Source: Isoetes taiwanensis
Taxonomy: Eukaryota > Streptophyta > Lycopodiopsida > Isoetales > Isoetaceae
Assembly (NCBI GenBank): GCA_021234155.1
Contig: JAJEKV010000184.1
Span: forward strand, 562,001-626,000
Reading direction: 5' to 3'
DNA length: 64,000 nt
Position 1 is the first letter of the stretch. Each line of letters begins with the position of its first letter. Shown here one piece after another: positions 31,611 through 43,714 of the stretch. Under the pieces are notes generated by a model. It made no database searches and was not told the DNA's origin. It saw only the letters and a program-made list of their open reading frames with translations. Position numbers and translations under genes: made by a program.

Positions 31611-34600
31611 CCATATTTAGGACTTTTGTTCCTATATATTTTCCTTTGTTACTTCCCCAACATTTATTTTTCATTGTTGCCTTTCAATATATTGCCATTC
31701 AATTGCTTTGAATCTATTTGTCTACACATAGGCCAATTACATACGCATGGTAATGCAACTAGATAGGCTATTTCACAGGTGTGGATTGTCTATTCATTCG
31801 TTGGAGAGGCCAAAAAATACGGCCTTTGAAAATCGGTGGGTTTATACCTTTCAAACCATAAATCTCCCAGCCTTTTCGAGTAGCAGAAATTGCACAGAAT
31901 TGGCTTAAAATCCAAATATGGAGATAAGAACAAATGGATCTCGTTTTAATCCTTTTGATAAAATGCTCAACTATAATGGCCCAATTGCAATTTTTCGAGG
32001 TGTGTATTGAGATATTTCCAATACTCCACCTCATATATGCCACTCTGTAAATCCAAGCTTCCGACCGCGTGTCAGCTCCCTTTTTGCGCAGCTGGAGGTA
32101 GCGAAAGTAGATGGCGCCTTGTTTCATCCATTCCAACATCAAGCTTTGCCTCTGGGGGGATCTAGAGATATGTCAAGTTTTTTTTTCCTTGCTCAGAATT
32201 GCCTGCGTTCAAAAAAAATCTTTTTGCTCCTTCCATCTTTTTGTGATGATCCCGGATACAAAGCCGGATGGTTTGTCTGACGCCATGGCCGTCGGACATT
32301 TTCTTCCAGGCTTCTTCTTTGGATTGCTCAATTTGTAGCATTCGACTTTGCAGGAAATCATCATGAGGAAGAGGATCGGGTAGCTCTGTGACTCTGTTTT
32401 AAGTCCCTTTTATGTGTATCGGGAAGTTTTTCCTCTTCAAGTGTAGAATTCTCTACTCATTTTCCACTTTATATGTTGGCAATTATTGGCATTGGCTAGT
32501 TTTTATCTGCGAGAAACTTCCCTATTTGTAAGATATGGTACAGATATGATGCATCATGTAGTTTGCTTATCCTTTGTAAAGTGTTAAATAATGTTATTGG
32601 ATTTGTTAAATAATGTAATATTAAATATACTGTCTTTGAGACATTACAGGTCAAAAATTTCTTACGACTGAGGAATAAAGAAGGCAACCATTTCTAGATT
32701 AACGAAGCAAAGGTTTGCTTCTGTTGAAGGGTTCAAAGAGGAAGCTTTGAATGCCATCTCTGGAGTTATCAAGTGCCATATTTATGCTTCCAGCTTAACT
32801 TTCCAAGCTTATCAATGCACCCAGGATGGCATTAAAGAGTGATAATGTCTAGTTTTGCTCTGAGATGAATTTGAAGGAAGATGATGTCACGGTGGTTTTT
32901 GATGAGAGTTACCCCCTTCCACACACGTGTGCAACACTCTCATATTTCAATATGAAACCGAAGATTAGTTTGTAGCTCTAGATTGTTTTATTATCAGGAT
33001 ACTCAGTTTTGAATCTTATGGTCTGTCCAAAAGCTTGTGCAGTCATTGGGTTGTCTAGGAGGTCATCTGCTCAAATTAGACACATTATTGCATTTTAGTA
33101 AAGAGTGCATGTTTTAAGGCAATGTCCTGAGGTCTATTTTGTTTCTAATGCAAAAAATATCTGCCACTTTCACAAATGACCATCCCAACTTGGCAGAGTT
33201 CATGAGGAACCCCACCTTGGCCGACTGGTGATATATTCATTAGTGTTTTCACATTCCCAGTCGAATTTCAATATACAAAAACTTTAATGAGTTGAAAAAT
33301 TGATCTTTATTATGTAGGTTAATTGCCTGATATGATGGTCATATGTTCAATATTATTTTTTGAAAGAAACACTTCAGAATGTCCATGTGCACATTCGTAT
33401 GCTACATTCATGTATTCGTTTTTGGGTTGGTTCCCATGAAATGAACTATTGACCCAGATGGATTGGTTCCTACAAACTGAGACCTTCGGTATAGTAAGCT
33501 AAACTACCATTCCAAGTGCACACACAAGTATTTATGTTTGCCTCTCATCTAAACCACATATCAAAACGCGACCTACTCAACTAGATCAAACTACAACTAT
33601 TCACTGCCAAACAAAATTCTAGTCAATAAGTGAGTCAACAAATGGGTTATACTCACTTCCATACACACAGGGGTCAGGAAAGAGAAATGTTCGCGGCTGC
33701 CTTGGCCGCCGCAATAAATTTCTTGTATATATAGACAAGCATACATGCTTACCCTTGTACCAATTCATCTAACTTCCCATCGATTTAATTAGATTCATCT
33801 AACCATATTGACACATCGTAAATTGAACATAATATAAAAGTATATATTAGCATTTTGGAGGAAATAGGGGAGGATGTCCACTGGTTGCACACTTAAGGGA
33901 AAAACGGTTGCAGCAGCCACATGAACATGCTGCATGCCATGCATGCCACATGCCAACATGCCCAATAAGTCCATGTACTTGGCAAACCTTATTGCATGCC
34001 AAACTGGTACTGCTAGTTCAATTTGCGATGTGCCAAAGTGGTGGGGGTAAAGGTATTACCAAGCCTCAGACGACCACATAGGCTACCAGGGTGCCCACTT
34101 AAGGCTGCCTTGCAAATTTACTAGGGCCAGTTTTTATTTTCTATTTTTTAAGTAACTTGAGAGCTCAAACAAACATCGAGCTCAAACAAACATCGACCCT
34201 TTATTTCAACAAGATTTGATGAAGAAAAATAGAAAAATTTGTATTCAGTCCATGCTTCCTATGTCAAGACATCAACTACATGTCAGCCCCATGTCAGCCC
34301 TATACTGATGACTTCTATCAAGTCATTAGCCCCAATCTGCTTCTATGTTTCTGATCTATGTACAAAACAAAGCCCCATGCTTCTGAATTTCTTGCTCACA
34401 TATCTGGCATTTAAGTAACAAAAGACTCAGGATACACTCCATCTCAAGCATATGTTAAGAGCTAATATTCTTTATATTAAAGAACATGAAGTCAAGCCTC
34501 ACCTATCACCAAGGATTTATGATCTTGACCTCATTACTTCAATAGTTTACAAAAAGTGGCCGCCCTATTTCTCTGCCTGGAACACGGCATGTAACATTAG

Positions 34601-34980
34601 CAAACAAATTCGTTATAAGAAAATTCTTTTTTCTCTAATTTTAAAATGGCATAAAAATATTCAAAAGTTTGCATTCTCTTTATAAGGGCTCGCATGAAAA
34701 TAGACAAAAGCTCTAGCTAGGCTTTTCATTCATCTCAACAGTTTTTCTAAAATGGTATAGAGTGAGTAGCTGCACATCGCAGGCTACCCAAAAAATGAAA
34801 ACATAGGGAATATCCAGTTATAACGCCTAGACCCCAAATAAAATTGTATGCTACAGATGTTGACTAGTGTACCTGCCGAGAGCTTATCATCGTGATTAAA
34901 AAACCCTGCCCTTTCGGGTTTTCGAGGAAAAACTCTAGCGATAAAATCTCGATAAGGGGCTTGGACAACGGGTTGCTAAA
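31611..34980. other. Intergenic stretch
   Basis: No recognisable gene. It contains the reverse copy of the short GC-hairpin repeat (about 33,684-33,735, ccgcggct..gccgccgcaata) and the phrase agggctcgcatgaaaatagacaaaagctc at about 34,686, which recurs near 35,465. ORF 31,768-32,142 (-) and others have no family signature. Confidence 0.4.
33684..33735 (-). repeat. Short dispersed repeat with GC-rich hairpin, copy 2
   Basis: Reverse-complement counterpart of 4336-4386. It reads acaagaaatttattgcggcg on the minus strand, then ccgcgaacatttctctttcc. Confidence 0.55.
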
Positions 34981-34981
34981 T

Positions 34982-35215
34982 GCCCCCCCCCCCCCCCATC
35001 CCCCTCCCCCACCCCCCAAAAAAGACCTACGCGCCCCAGAGAGAATGTTGAAGTCGCGCATCACCCCTGAACCTGCACATCACCAACAAAAAAAAACCAA
35101 TATAGAAAATACCTCGAAAAGCGAGGGGCTGATCACGTGTGCCACGCGCCAAAAAAAATAATATTTACACCTCGAAAAAACGAGGGGCTGCTCATGCGTG
35201 CCACGCGACAAAAAA
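34982..35215. repeat. C-homopolymer tract and short tandem repeat
   Basis: About 34,982-35,020 is nearly pure C with a few A or T. About 35,108-35,215 holds two copies of an ~58-bp unit (cctcgaaaa..cgaggggctg, then gtgccacgcg). The polyproline ORF here is an artefact of the tract. Confidence 0.8.
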
Positions 35216-35274
35216 CAACATTGACAATAATATACACATTAAGGAAGGGTGGATGGGTGGGTGGGTGGAGGTGG

Positions 35275-35860
35275 GAGTCGAGGGAACTACTAAGAGAGGA
35301 GAAAACGCCGATGAGAAATCGATGATGAACCTGCAAGAAATAGCGATCCCCAAATAAACCAGAGCCCTAGAAAATGCATGCAATGCATGCATGCATGGGA
35401 GAGATGCATGCTCGCCCATTCGAGAATACTGATCCAATGGCTCGGATCGATGGGATTCTCGAATAAGGGCTTGCATGAAAACAGACAAAAGCTCCTGACA
35501 AAAAGAGAACTTCCTTATCAAAACGAGATCGAGATCGAAGGCTGAAGGATGGTAAAAATGGGATAAGATCGGGGAAGACCATGGCACAACATGGAAAAGG
35601 ACGCCAGACTGGCAAACCAAGCAGGGAAAAGCCCGTCCCCTGCCTGATATCAAAGAAAGAGAGTCAAGAAAACTGTTGAGGGAGGAGAAAACGCCGATGA
35701 GAAGTTGATGAAGAACCTGCAAGAAATAGCGATCTCCAAATGAACTAGAGCCCCAAAAAATACATGCAATATATAAATGCATAGGAGAGATGCATGCTCG
35801 CCCATTCGAGAATACCGATCCGATGGCTTGGATCGATGGCATTCTGTTTATAAAATTCCT
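35275..35860 (+). repeat. ~385-bp direct duplication
   Basis: Copy 1 (35,275-about 35,460) and copy 2 (about 35,660-35,855) share long phrases such as gaggagaaaacgccgatgag, aacctgcaagaaatagcgat and gagagatgcatgctcgccca, then cattcgagaata. Divergence is moderate. Confidence 0.8.
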
Positions 35861-36399
35861 CACTGGCCATGGCAAACTCAGTGCAATTCAGTGTGTCTTG
35901 ATCATAATAATAGAATGATCCTGGCCTATGCCAACATGTAAAAAACAGTAGGAATGCTATTATTTTTTGGCTTTAGATATAGAATATTAGAAATGCATAA
36001 CCCATCACAAGAAACTTACGCAGCATCACCAAAGATTACAATCTGAGACCTTTCGATGGGTATAATTTGGAAAAGATCTATGGGAAAGTGTTTAGATATG
36101 CCTACAGGTAATGCTGCAGAACAAACATTTAAGACTTTTTGGATGAACTATGAATCATGTCTGAACATTATTTAATTGTTGTCGTAGCCATTTGCAGCCC
36201 AACAATTATCGGCTCACACCATATAACAATACGTCAATACAAAGCATAAGTCAAACAAGATTATAAATCTGAACTTGGTAACAAAAGAAAACAAATCTCT
36301 TGTACAAGGCGTGGACCCTCTTGTTAATTTGCAATGATTGGGATGTTCATTAAAATTCCTAGCCCCTGAAATCTGCATATTACATAGAGAAGTCAATGC

Positions 36400-36431
36400 C
36401 ATTAGAGTTTTTTTGAGGTCAAATAAAGGCC
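36400..36431. repeat. Left terminal inverted repeat
   Basis: Begins CATTAGAGTTTTTTTGAGGT and continues CAAATAAAGGCC. It pairs with 45,633-45,664 with one mismatch in 32 bp. Confidence 0.8.
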
Positions 36432-36599
36432 TCGTAAGAATATATTAGGGAGGCCGCCACGTAGGATCCCGAACCTAGCTTCCCCCCCTCCATACCTAAC
36501 TTTCACTCTCCCCTAACCTAACTACCTAACTCCCGAACCTAACCTCCGAACCTAACGCAATCATTATTTCTTAACGACCCGAATATTTGATGATTACAT

Positions 36600-38480
36600 C
36601 TAGGATTTTCGTTTTCCCACCTTCGAGCTTATGCCATCGAGCTTCAGCGCCATCGATCGAGCTTGCCCTCGTGCCATCGACCTTGCCATCGCGCCATCGA
36701 AGCCAACGATCTTGCCATCGCGCCCGGGCGGTTTTGAATTCGACATGGCAGGATTCTTGCCCGTTGCAAATAGAGCGAAAATTTTCAATTTAAGCTCGTT
36801 TGTTGGCAAGAATCTTCCTAATTCTAATCTCCGCCCGGTTCTCGGTCTTTTGCAACGTCAATGGCAAAGATATTTGGTTTTACGAGTTGTCATTGCATTC
36901 CTTTGAGTGTTCTTCCTTCTAATACTTCGTTTTAGGATCAAACTAATTCGAGGGTCAATTTAGAGTGCAAGTGCCAAAAGAATGCCCATTTAAATAAGTT
37001 CACTTGGAAGCAACCAATAGATAAAGATACATTGCGAGCTTACGAGTCATGAATATAGACCTCCGGGCTAAAGGCCAACCAGATCCATGTGATCCTTTCA
37101 CTCGAGCCCATCCAAACTTCCACTCGCATCCGGTCTTATTGAATTTGCTTGTAAGGGACGCAAGGGTTACTAGGTTCTTGTAATAATTTGGTTAATGGTA
37201 ATCTCGATCCACATTTAGCGTGCCATGTATAACCACTTGTATGGATTCAATTGCAAAGTTTTATCGGATGTTAATCAGCTCCAACAGCGAACTACTTTTC
37301 TGTCTCAACAATCCGCAAGCTCAATGAATTGAAGGTAGAAAATCAGAAATTGGTGGCCCGAGATGAATGCACCTATGAAGAAGGAATGAAGAGGGTTGCG
37401 CAAAGAAAATGATTCCCTTCACAAGCGGGTCAAACGGCTTGAAAAGAACCCACCGGGTATCGGGGAGAGGGCAAAAACCCGAAGCCCATAAATATATTAG
37501 CCCCCGGGTGGAGGCTCAAAAAGAAGGGTCATGGCTATTAAAAAAGCTTGTTGATCCAAATCTTGCGAAAGAAAATAAGAAAAACCCGCTAATATTGCCG
37601 GGGTTTATTAAAGAAATTAGTTACTAAAGATGATGTATTGAGAATGTTAAAGCTTCCCGGTAGCATTCAACTTAGGAAAGCTGTAGTACATCAACCGCTT
37701 CTGAGGAGTTGGGGAACAATCAAACCTCGAGAATTGGCAAGAACGTGTGACAATGTCGAATAAGTAGGCAAGCTTATATTGCTTTGTTCGGATGCTTGCG
37801 GGATGGCTTTAAACAACAAGGCATTACCAAAACTATTCTACTACCAATGATGACTAGTGTGAGGACTTGTAGGTCATCGAGAAAAAGACAAGTGCAAGAG
37901 CTTCTTGGTGATATGTATCACCGACCAAATAGGTGTCAACTTGGATACATTGGCATCCAATACCAAAGGTAAGAAGAAGTCGAAGTTTGGTGATACTTTC
38001 TGCCTTAATGAAAATAACAATTGGTTGAATAAACTTAACTAGAATGCTTCAGACTTTTGGTTCGATTTTATGATATGAAGGTAGAAGAGTGCTGGGCAAA
38101 CTAAGAATTGTTTTGAAGCTGGATGAAATGGAATTGGTGAAAGGCGAGAAGTACGAGAGGGTTTCACTGAGTCTAATGAACAGAGCTTTGAATACAGGGA
38201 ATGAAGAGTCAAATCTAGATGGTAAGTTTTCCGTCCAGTCTGAAGATCACATTTGGTGGGTTGGTTTATTTCAGGTACCAGAGGAAAATCACAGTATACT
38301 GAAATGGGTTTTTGATCAAACACCCATTCCCACAATGATTGCCTCTCACGGAATCGGAGAAAAACTTGCAGTTTCTGGATATGGTGAGTATGAGGTTGAA
38401 TGGCATCTTGCACAAGGCTCCCAAAAAAAAAAGTTATTAATTTTATGGCTTACTTTTTGTATTAAACCACTAAAATAAAC
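36600..38480 (+). pseudogene. Decayed plus-strand coding region, unrecognised
   Basis: Several frames carry coherent, protein-like sequence broken by stops: FEFDMAGFLPVANRAKIFNL near 36,740; NDSLHKRVKRLEKNPPG near 37,415 (coiled-coil-like); KLVDPNLAKENKK and DDVLRMLKLPGSIQLRKAVV near 37,545-37,690; and the cleanest part, 38,089-38,478, with SVQSEDHIWWVGLFQVPEEN, WVFDQTPIPTMIASHG and SGYGEYEVEWHLA. I do not recognise a family with confidence. The last block resembles in style the ORFs of some large eukaryotic DNA transposons, but that is only an impression. It is probably the left gene of the TIR-bounded unit. Confidence 0.4.
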
Positions 38481-38849
38481 TAATGTTACTAAGTGGGTTA
38501 ATGTGTTGAATAACCATATGCAGTTAAATAGTGTAGTTTGCATTTAAAGTTTTTGAACGTGGTATATCCATATTGTAAATGTCTAGAGCTTTTCATTGTG
38601 GTTTGTTACTATAGTTTTTCACTATGGTTCTTCCTTAGTTCGTTGCTATGTGACATGTGGGTCAATTAATAGTTTTAGTTTTTAGTTTTTTTAGTATATA
38701 TTATAAATCACTGATGGCTTTAGCCTTAAAGAACTGTGCAACTTGTAATGGTAATTTAATCAGCTCATGAATGTCTTGCCACATGAACCATTGTTGTCGC
38801 ATAGAATAAAGGCTTCAAGTTTCACATTATAAGAATTAACAATTTATAC

Positions 38850-39310
38850 ATTAAACTAGTGGTGGCTTTGTATCTTCGTAGTACTCTGTAATACAAACAA
38901 ACTAATCATATTTTGGATTAAACAATTGATATTAGTTTTGTAACGAAATTAAGATATATCATTTGTAAACTAATATAGCTTTACGGAATGTGCAATTCGT
39001 GGTGGGTCCAATGAAACCATTGTTGTTTCCAGTATCAATGGTTCAAGTTTGTTACAAAAAAAGTGAAGACGCTTTCCATCAAAACAAGTGTGGCTTTGTT
39101 ATGTCAAACATGTCATGTGTTAGACGCAAACCAATATCCTATACCATAGGATATAGTGGCGGGTTTGTGTCTTTAAAGTACTTTCTGTTGGAGACAACTC
39201 AATTATATTTTGGATAAAAAATTGATCTTATTTTATAAAGAAATTAAGACATCTCATTTGTAAGCAATAATAGCTCAATAATAGCTTTATCTTTAAGGAA
39301 TTTGCAAGTG
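38850..39310 (+). repeat. Diverged ~295-bp direct repeat
   Basis: A block with tggctttgt..cttt..agtac, attttggat, aaattaagayatmtcatttgtaa and tagcttta occurs at about 38,853-38,990 and again at about 39,152-39,305. A third, weaker relative may lie near 38,712-38,750. The sequence is AT-rich. Confidence 0.5.
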
Positions 39311-40904
39311 ATTGCCTTGTTGGTTTGTTGGTTTGTCATGGCACACACAATAACCCTAATATAAGTACTAGGTCCGCATATATTTCTTAATGTCGTTTTT
39401 GTGAAAAAAAAAGTTCAAAAAATCAACGTTGTTTTTAGCATTTTTTTTCTCCAAGAAAGAATTGTGAGTTTTGCATAACAACCTCATGCAATTTTATAAA
39501 AATAACTAATGTTTTTTCCAAACAATAAATGATGTGGTTTTAAAAACAACATATTGAAATTTTAAAAGGCACTTAAAGAAAAGGCACTTATATCCAAAGC
39601 AAATTGTGGCAAATGCATCACTATTCACAATTCACAACATGGTTACAAATGTTCAGCATGTAAGAAAATTAAGAATTAAAAAGTTGGCCAAGTATATGTT
39701 GTTTTACTGTATCTTTGGCCTTTTTGAGAGCTCTAAAACAACAATATATAAGAGCAATAAAATCGACAAATTAGATTGTTACAAAAATTAGAGTTGTAAC
39801 TGTCATTGTTCCCACTGTTTTATCCATGGAGAAAGGGGGGAAATGTTGTGCTCTCGCCTAAGCTTCTCCATTACGAATCCAAGCTAAGTCTGAATCCAGG
39901 GTCAAGAAATTTGACCCAATATAGGGGTTTCGAATTTTCCCTCATCAGATCGAAAAGAGAACCTTCCAGATCGGGTCTGCATCAAAAAGCATAAATTGGG
40001 ATGTGGGTCTTCACAGAACAGGGGCGGCGAGAGGCTTGGCAGGGCTCTATTCTGATAATATGTGTCTGTGCTTAAGCAAGAGCGCTACAACAAAATCGAT
40101 TTGCACCACACAGCAAGTAATTTGTTGCAACTGACCAACGATTCACTGCACTAGATACCTTCCAGGTTTAAAACCCAGAGAAAACAATTCAAGGTGAACC
40201 GCAGACTTCAAAATCTAGATAGAAAAGATACTGCAACACTCAGCACTGTATTCCGGCAGCATGCACCCAATCGCGACCTCTTTAACTGATTCCATTTTGC
40301 TATCAACAGCCGATTCGCAGTGATGAGCTGCTCAAGGCCCTTGTTAATGTCAGTCTGTGTAACCATGGCTGCCACATGCCAATCACCATGCATTTGTGTG
40401 ACATGATATATTTAACACATTAAGCAAGCGCAGACAACTGCGATTCATTTTCCACAGATCCAAGCCATGTTCTTGGCACCAAGACACCTTCTTGAAAATA
40501 TTTTGGGCAAATCCAGGACTAAGGGGTCTTTTGGCCCTGCTAATTTCAAACTCAGAACTCTGTTCCACCACAAAGCACATAAAACAACAACGAAAAACAG
40601 ACGGTGGCATCACGCACGGTTTGGGTACGGTGGAAGACTTTAGGGATGAATTCGACAAAAAAGGCAGATCCAGGAAAAAACTCAGATATGTTTGGACCAA
40701 AGCTTGAGCAAAGTTTGATCTTTGAAGAGAAGAAGAGAAGGAGGCCCAACAGAACATGATCAGAAGCGGAGAGATAGTGCTCAGTGTGCGAAATGCTGTA
40801 TTGTAAGTAAATTGGATGCATGTATTGCGCATCGTGGCCACTGTGGGAAATATGGGCCTGTAACTAAACCGGATCCACGTGTTCGCCGTACCGCACCTTT
40901 AATA
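39311..40904. other. Stretch with unassigned ORFs inside the TIR unit
   Basis: The minus-strand piece at about 40,280-40,390 (MVTQTDINKGLEQLITANRL, then LIAKWNQLK) is exon-like, with a helical, polar composition. No family is recognised. The long minus ORF 40,383-40,841 has no coding character I trust. Confidence 0.3.
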
Positions 40905-41170
40905 ATTTGTAGCGAATCGATTTCGCACCGCGGGCTACGGTCGCGAAAATAAACCCCTTCAATAATTTGTAATCGGGCGATTTCGCACCGTGGCGACGGT
41001 CGCGGCGGCATGGGCTCAACTAAAACGATCGACGCGTATTTCGCCGTAGCCACGGTGCGAAATAGGCCCTTCAATAATTTGTAACACAGTCGATTTCGCA
41101 CCGCATGGCTACGTGCGGAATAGGCCCTTCAATAATTTGTACTGAAATAATTTCGCACCGTGGCTACAAG
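40905..41170 (+). repeat. Array L of ~57-bp units built on a 26-bp palindrome
   Basis: About five units, centres spaced 57-58 bp, each with a variant of tttcgcaccg(tgg)ctacgg followed by tgcgaaa, then a spacer such as ccccttcaataatttgta. The motif is nearly self-complementary (TTCGCACCGT paired with ACGGTGCGAA). Units near 40,921, 40,978, 41,036, 41,092 and 41,150 are diverged, and one is in reverse sense at the core. Confidence 0.85.
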
Positions 41171-41399
41171 CGAATATGAAATATGCCAAGAATAACTAGA
41201 GAATATTAACATATTAGAGAACATATTAACATATTAGAGAATATTTAGAGAACATATTAACACGGTATCATATGAAATATTTATGATAGATAGCAAAGGT
41301 TACTAGAGACCACGGCAGTATGTCCCTAGTAACCTTCCCCTAGGTTCCTAACCCCTTCCCTTCCCCTTCCCCTGAGGGGTAACCCACCTTGTTTGGGTT

Positions 41400-42800
41400 A
41401 GGGAAACCAGAGCTCACGCATCCCGGCCGATTCTTCCCACCATATGGGGTACCTAGTCATTAGAAAACGTAATTCCACATGATGATACTCACGGAAGAAG
41501 AGCGGACCCAACTCCACAAAACCGTTGTACTCATTGTAGTACGCCCTAATAAGGCCATATCCCTTACAAATTTCATGAATGAACTCTGATATGTATTGAT
41601 CCAGAGAGTGTGCAAATAACCAGCACGAAGAAGAGGCCTGAACTGCTGTAGCATCTCGTCCAGATAAGGAGGGGGTTCAAGAATTCCCCTCATTGCAAGT
41701 CTCCTATAACATTCAGATGGATTAATTTCCATCAGTGGCTCATGACCACAATCAAATCGCTCCAGAATGAAGTTGATCAACTCCATTGCAAGCTCCTTGG
41801 TGGGACTGTGGTGCAACCTCCACTCCAAGAAATGGTCAAATAGCTCATCGGGCCAGTCGCATTGTATGCCCGAGGGCATGCTTGCAGGCCTTCTGGAGTA
41901 GCCCTGGGAGGATTGGGTCCAATCATTTGCAAAAGCAAGCAAGGATCACCGACGGAGCAAGGAACAAGGAGCAGAGCAAGGAACAAGGAGCAAGGAGCAA
42001 GAAGCAAGGAAGAAGACCAAGTAGCAAGGAACAAGGATCAAGATCAAGTAGCAAGAAGCAAGGAACAAGGAAGATCAAGGAGCAAGAAGATCAAGGAACA
42101 AGGAAGACCAAGTAGCAAGGACCAGGAAGATCAAGTAGCAAGGAACAAGGATCAAGATCAAGTAGCAAAAAGCAAGGAACAAGGAAGATCATGGAGCAAG
42201 GAAGCAAGGAACAAGATCAAGTAGCAAGATCAAGAGCAAGGAAGAAGACCAAGTAGCATGAAGTAGCATGAAGATGAAGGAGCAAGAAGCAAGGATCAAG
42301 ATCAATTAGCAAAGAATACGGAACACAAGGTGAGAAGTGAAAGCAAGCTAAGAACACAAGAAGTGAAAGCAAGGTAGTTTCTTCAAGAACCTTCTAATTC
42401 GGTCTTGATCAGGTTTCGGAAACATCTTAAGAAAAGCTTGCATGCTTAGTGAAGGCAAACCAGTCACAGGACATGGTTTCACGTCAGGACCAGCTCCAGC
42501 CATGAAGCTATGAAGGATGCCGCCATATGCATCAGTAAACCTGTTACACTCTGCCATAATGTCTACGCTCAGGCAAAAATTATTATATACAGTGGTTGCA
42601 TCCACTGGCTCCTCTAGCTCCTCCTCGAACTCTTCAGGATGCTTCTGCGAAAATCCCGTTCTTTCTCCACTATTTTGTCATACCATGCGCTAAACAGCTC
42701 CCATGCCTTATATGACCCGCTATTTGCCATTCTCGTGGAGCAGCGCCTCGATTTATGACAGTTAGAATGTGGGCGCCTTTGTAGCGGCTTGATTTGCAAG
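41400..42800 (-). pseudogene. Frameshifted minus-strand coding region, unrecognised
   Basis: Read from 42,800 down: MANSGSYKAWELFSAWYDKI, then after a frame change HPEEFEEELEEPVDATTVYN and AECNRFTDAYGGILHSFMAG, PVTGLPSLSMQAFLKMFPKP (to 42,348). A GA-rich minisatellite interrupts. Then 41,942-41,460: SGIQCDWPDELFDHFLEWRL, ERFDCGHEPLMEINPSECYR, PPPYLDEMLQQFRPLLRAGY, and after another frame change RAYYNEYNGFVELGPLFFRE. The composition and continuity show a real former gene with at least two frameshifts. I cannot assign the family. It lies between the two blocks of palindromic array. Confidence 0.5.
41943..42370 (+). repeat. Polypurine GA-rich minisatellite
   Basis: About 430 bp of agcaaggaacaaggagcaag-type units with interspersed gatcaagatcaagtagc. 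It is nearly pyrimidine-free apart from C and T in the gatc phrases. ORFs 41,786-42,224 (+) are products of the repeat. It breaks the minus-strand coding region. Confidence 0.9.
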
Positions 42801-42937
42801 AGAGACTAACAACGTGGCAACGATGCGAAAATAACACTTCTTTAATTTATGCTATGCACAAATTCGCACCGTGGCTACGGTGCAAAAACAAGACTTCGAT
42901 AATTTATTGTATTTGCAATTTCGCACCGTGGCTACGG

Positions 42938-43714
42938 CAGGGTATTTTTTAAGCGCCCTATATTTTTATAGGGCCAGAAACAACTGGCTACTGCCCATGT
43001 AGGATAAATAACTTGGCGTAGTTTGGCCTGGCGATATTTTGCACCTTCTTGCTAAGATGCCGTAACTGAACTGGCGCAACCATGAAATTTTGATTTTGCT
43101 ACATTAACAAATTGGCTACGAGCAAATTTGTGTTTGTTAAGATAGGAACATGCTATTCATATTCATATTCATATTCATATTCATATTCATATTCATATTC
43201 ATATTCATATTCATATTCATATTCATATTCATATTCATATGAATGACGAAACTATTGCATACGAGAAGAATAGGAAAAACACAGGCTTGACAGGGTAGAA
43301 TAAACTAAACTTGTGTGAAAGGGCGGTTTTTGATGCTAGCTTGGTCAAATTAAAAAATATATATGAAACCCTAATCCTAGAGGACTAACAGTGGCAATTC
43401 TTAGATGGACATGTGGCCGAGATGTACTATGGCCACCCCCTTACCCATTAAAATTTACCTCAAGTTCTAATTGGCTACCTCGATAAGTTTTTTCTTACGC
43501 ACAAAACTCAAATTGGCCACACCTTATACCTAGCCGAATTTAGTAGATATCGAATTGGCTACTAAACAAGTAAAATATACAAATTCATGTTTTGAACTGG
43601 CCACTACCCTTCGGTCAGGGCATGAACGTATCCTACTCTGGCGTAGCCAACTATTTCTGAAAAAATATGAATGTGTGGCCAACTGGCCCGTCGGGGCCAC
43701 TAAAAAATACCTTG
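42938..43714. mobile_element. hAT-type nonautonomous element, copy A (777 bp)
   Basis: Begins CAGGGTATTTTTTAAGCGCC and ends GGGGCCACTAAAAAATACCT TG. The termini are inverted (CAGGGTATTTTTTA against CAAGGTATTTTTTA). It is flanked by a perfect 8-bp target duplication GGCTACGG (42,930-42,937 and 43,715-43,722), the hAT hallmark. The target is the palindrome of array R. No transposase is encoded. An internal (ATTCAT)n tract replaces sequence present in copy B. Confidence 0.93.
43154..43240 (+). repeat. (ATTCAT)n microsatellite, about 14 copies
   Basis: Uninterrupted hexanucleotide repeat inside hAT copy A, at the point where copy A lacks about 475 bp of copy B. Confidence 0.95.

Noticed and set aside
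34892-35161. Proline-rich ORF
   Set aside because: Caused by the C-homopolymer tract.
40383-40841. 152-codon minus-strand ORF
   Set aside because: Ser/Cys/Phe-rich with no motif; likely chance or antisense to unrecognised exon sequence.
41786-42224. Plus-strand Lys/Gln/Ser-rich ORFs of 109 and 120 codons
   Set aside because: They are translations of the GA-rich minisatellite.
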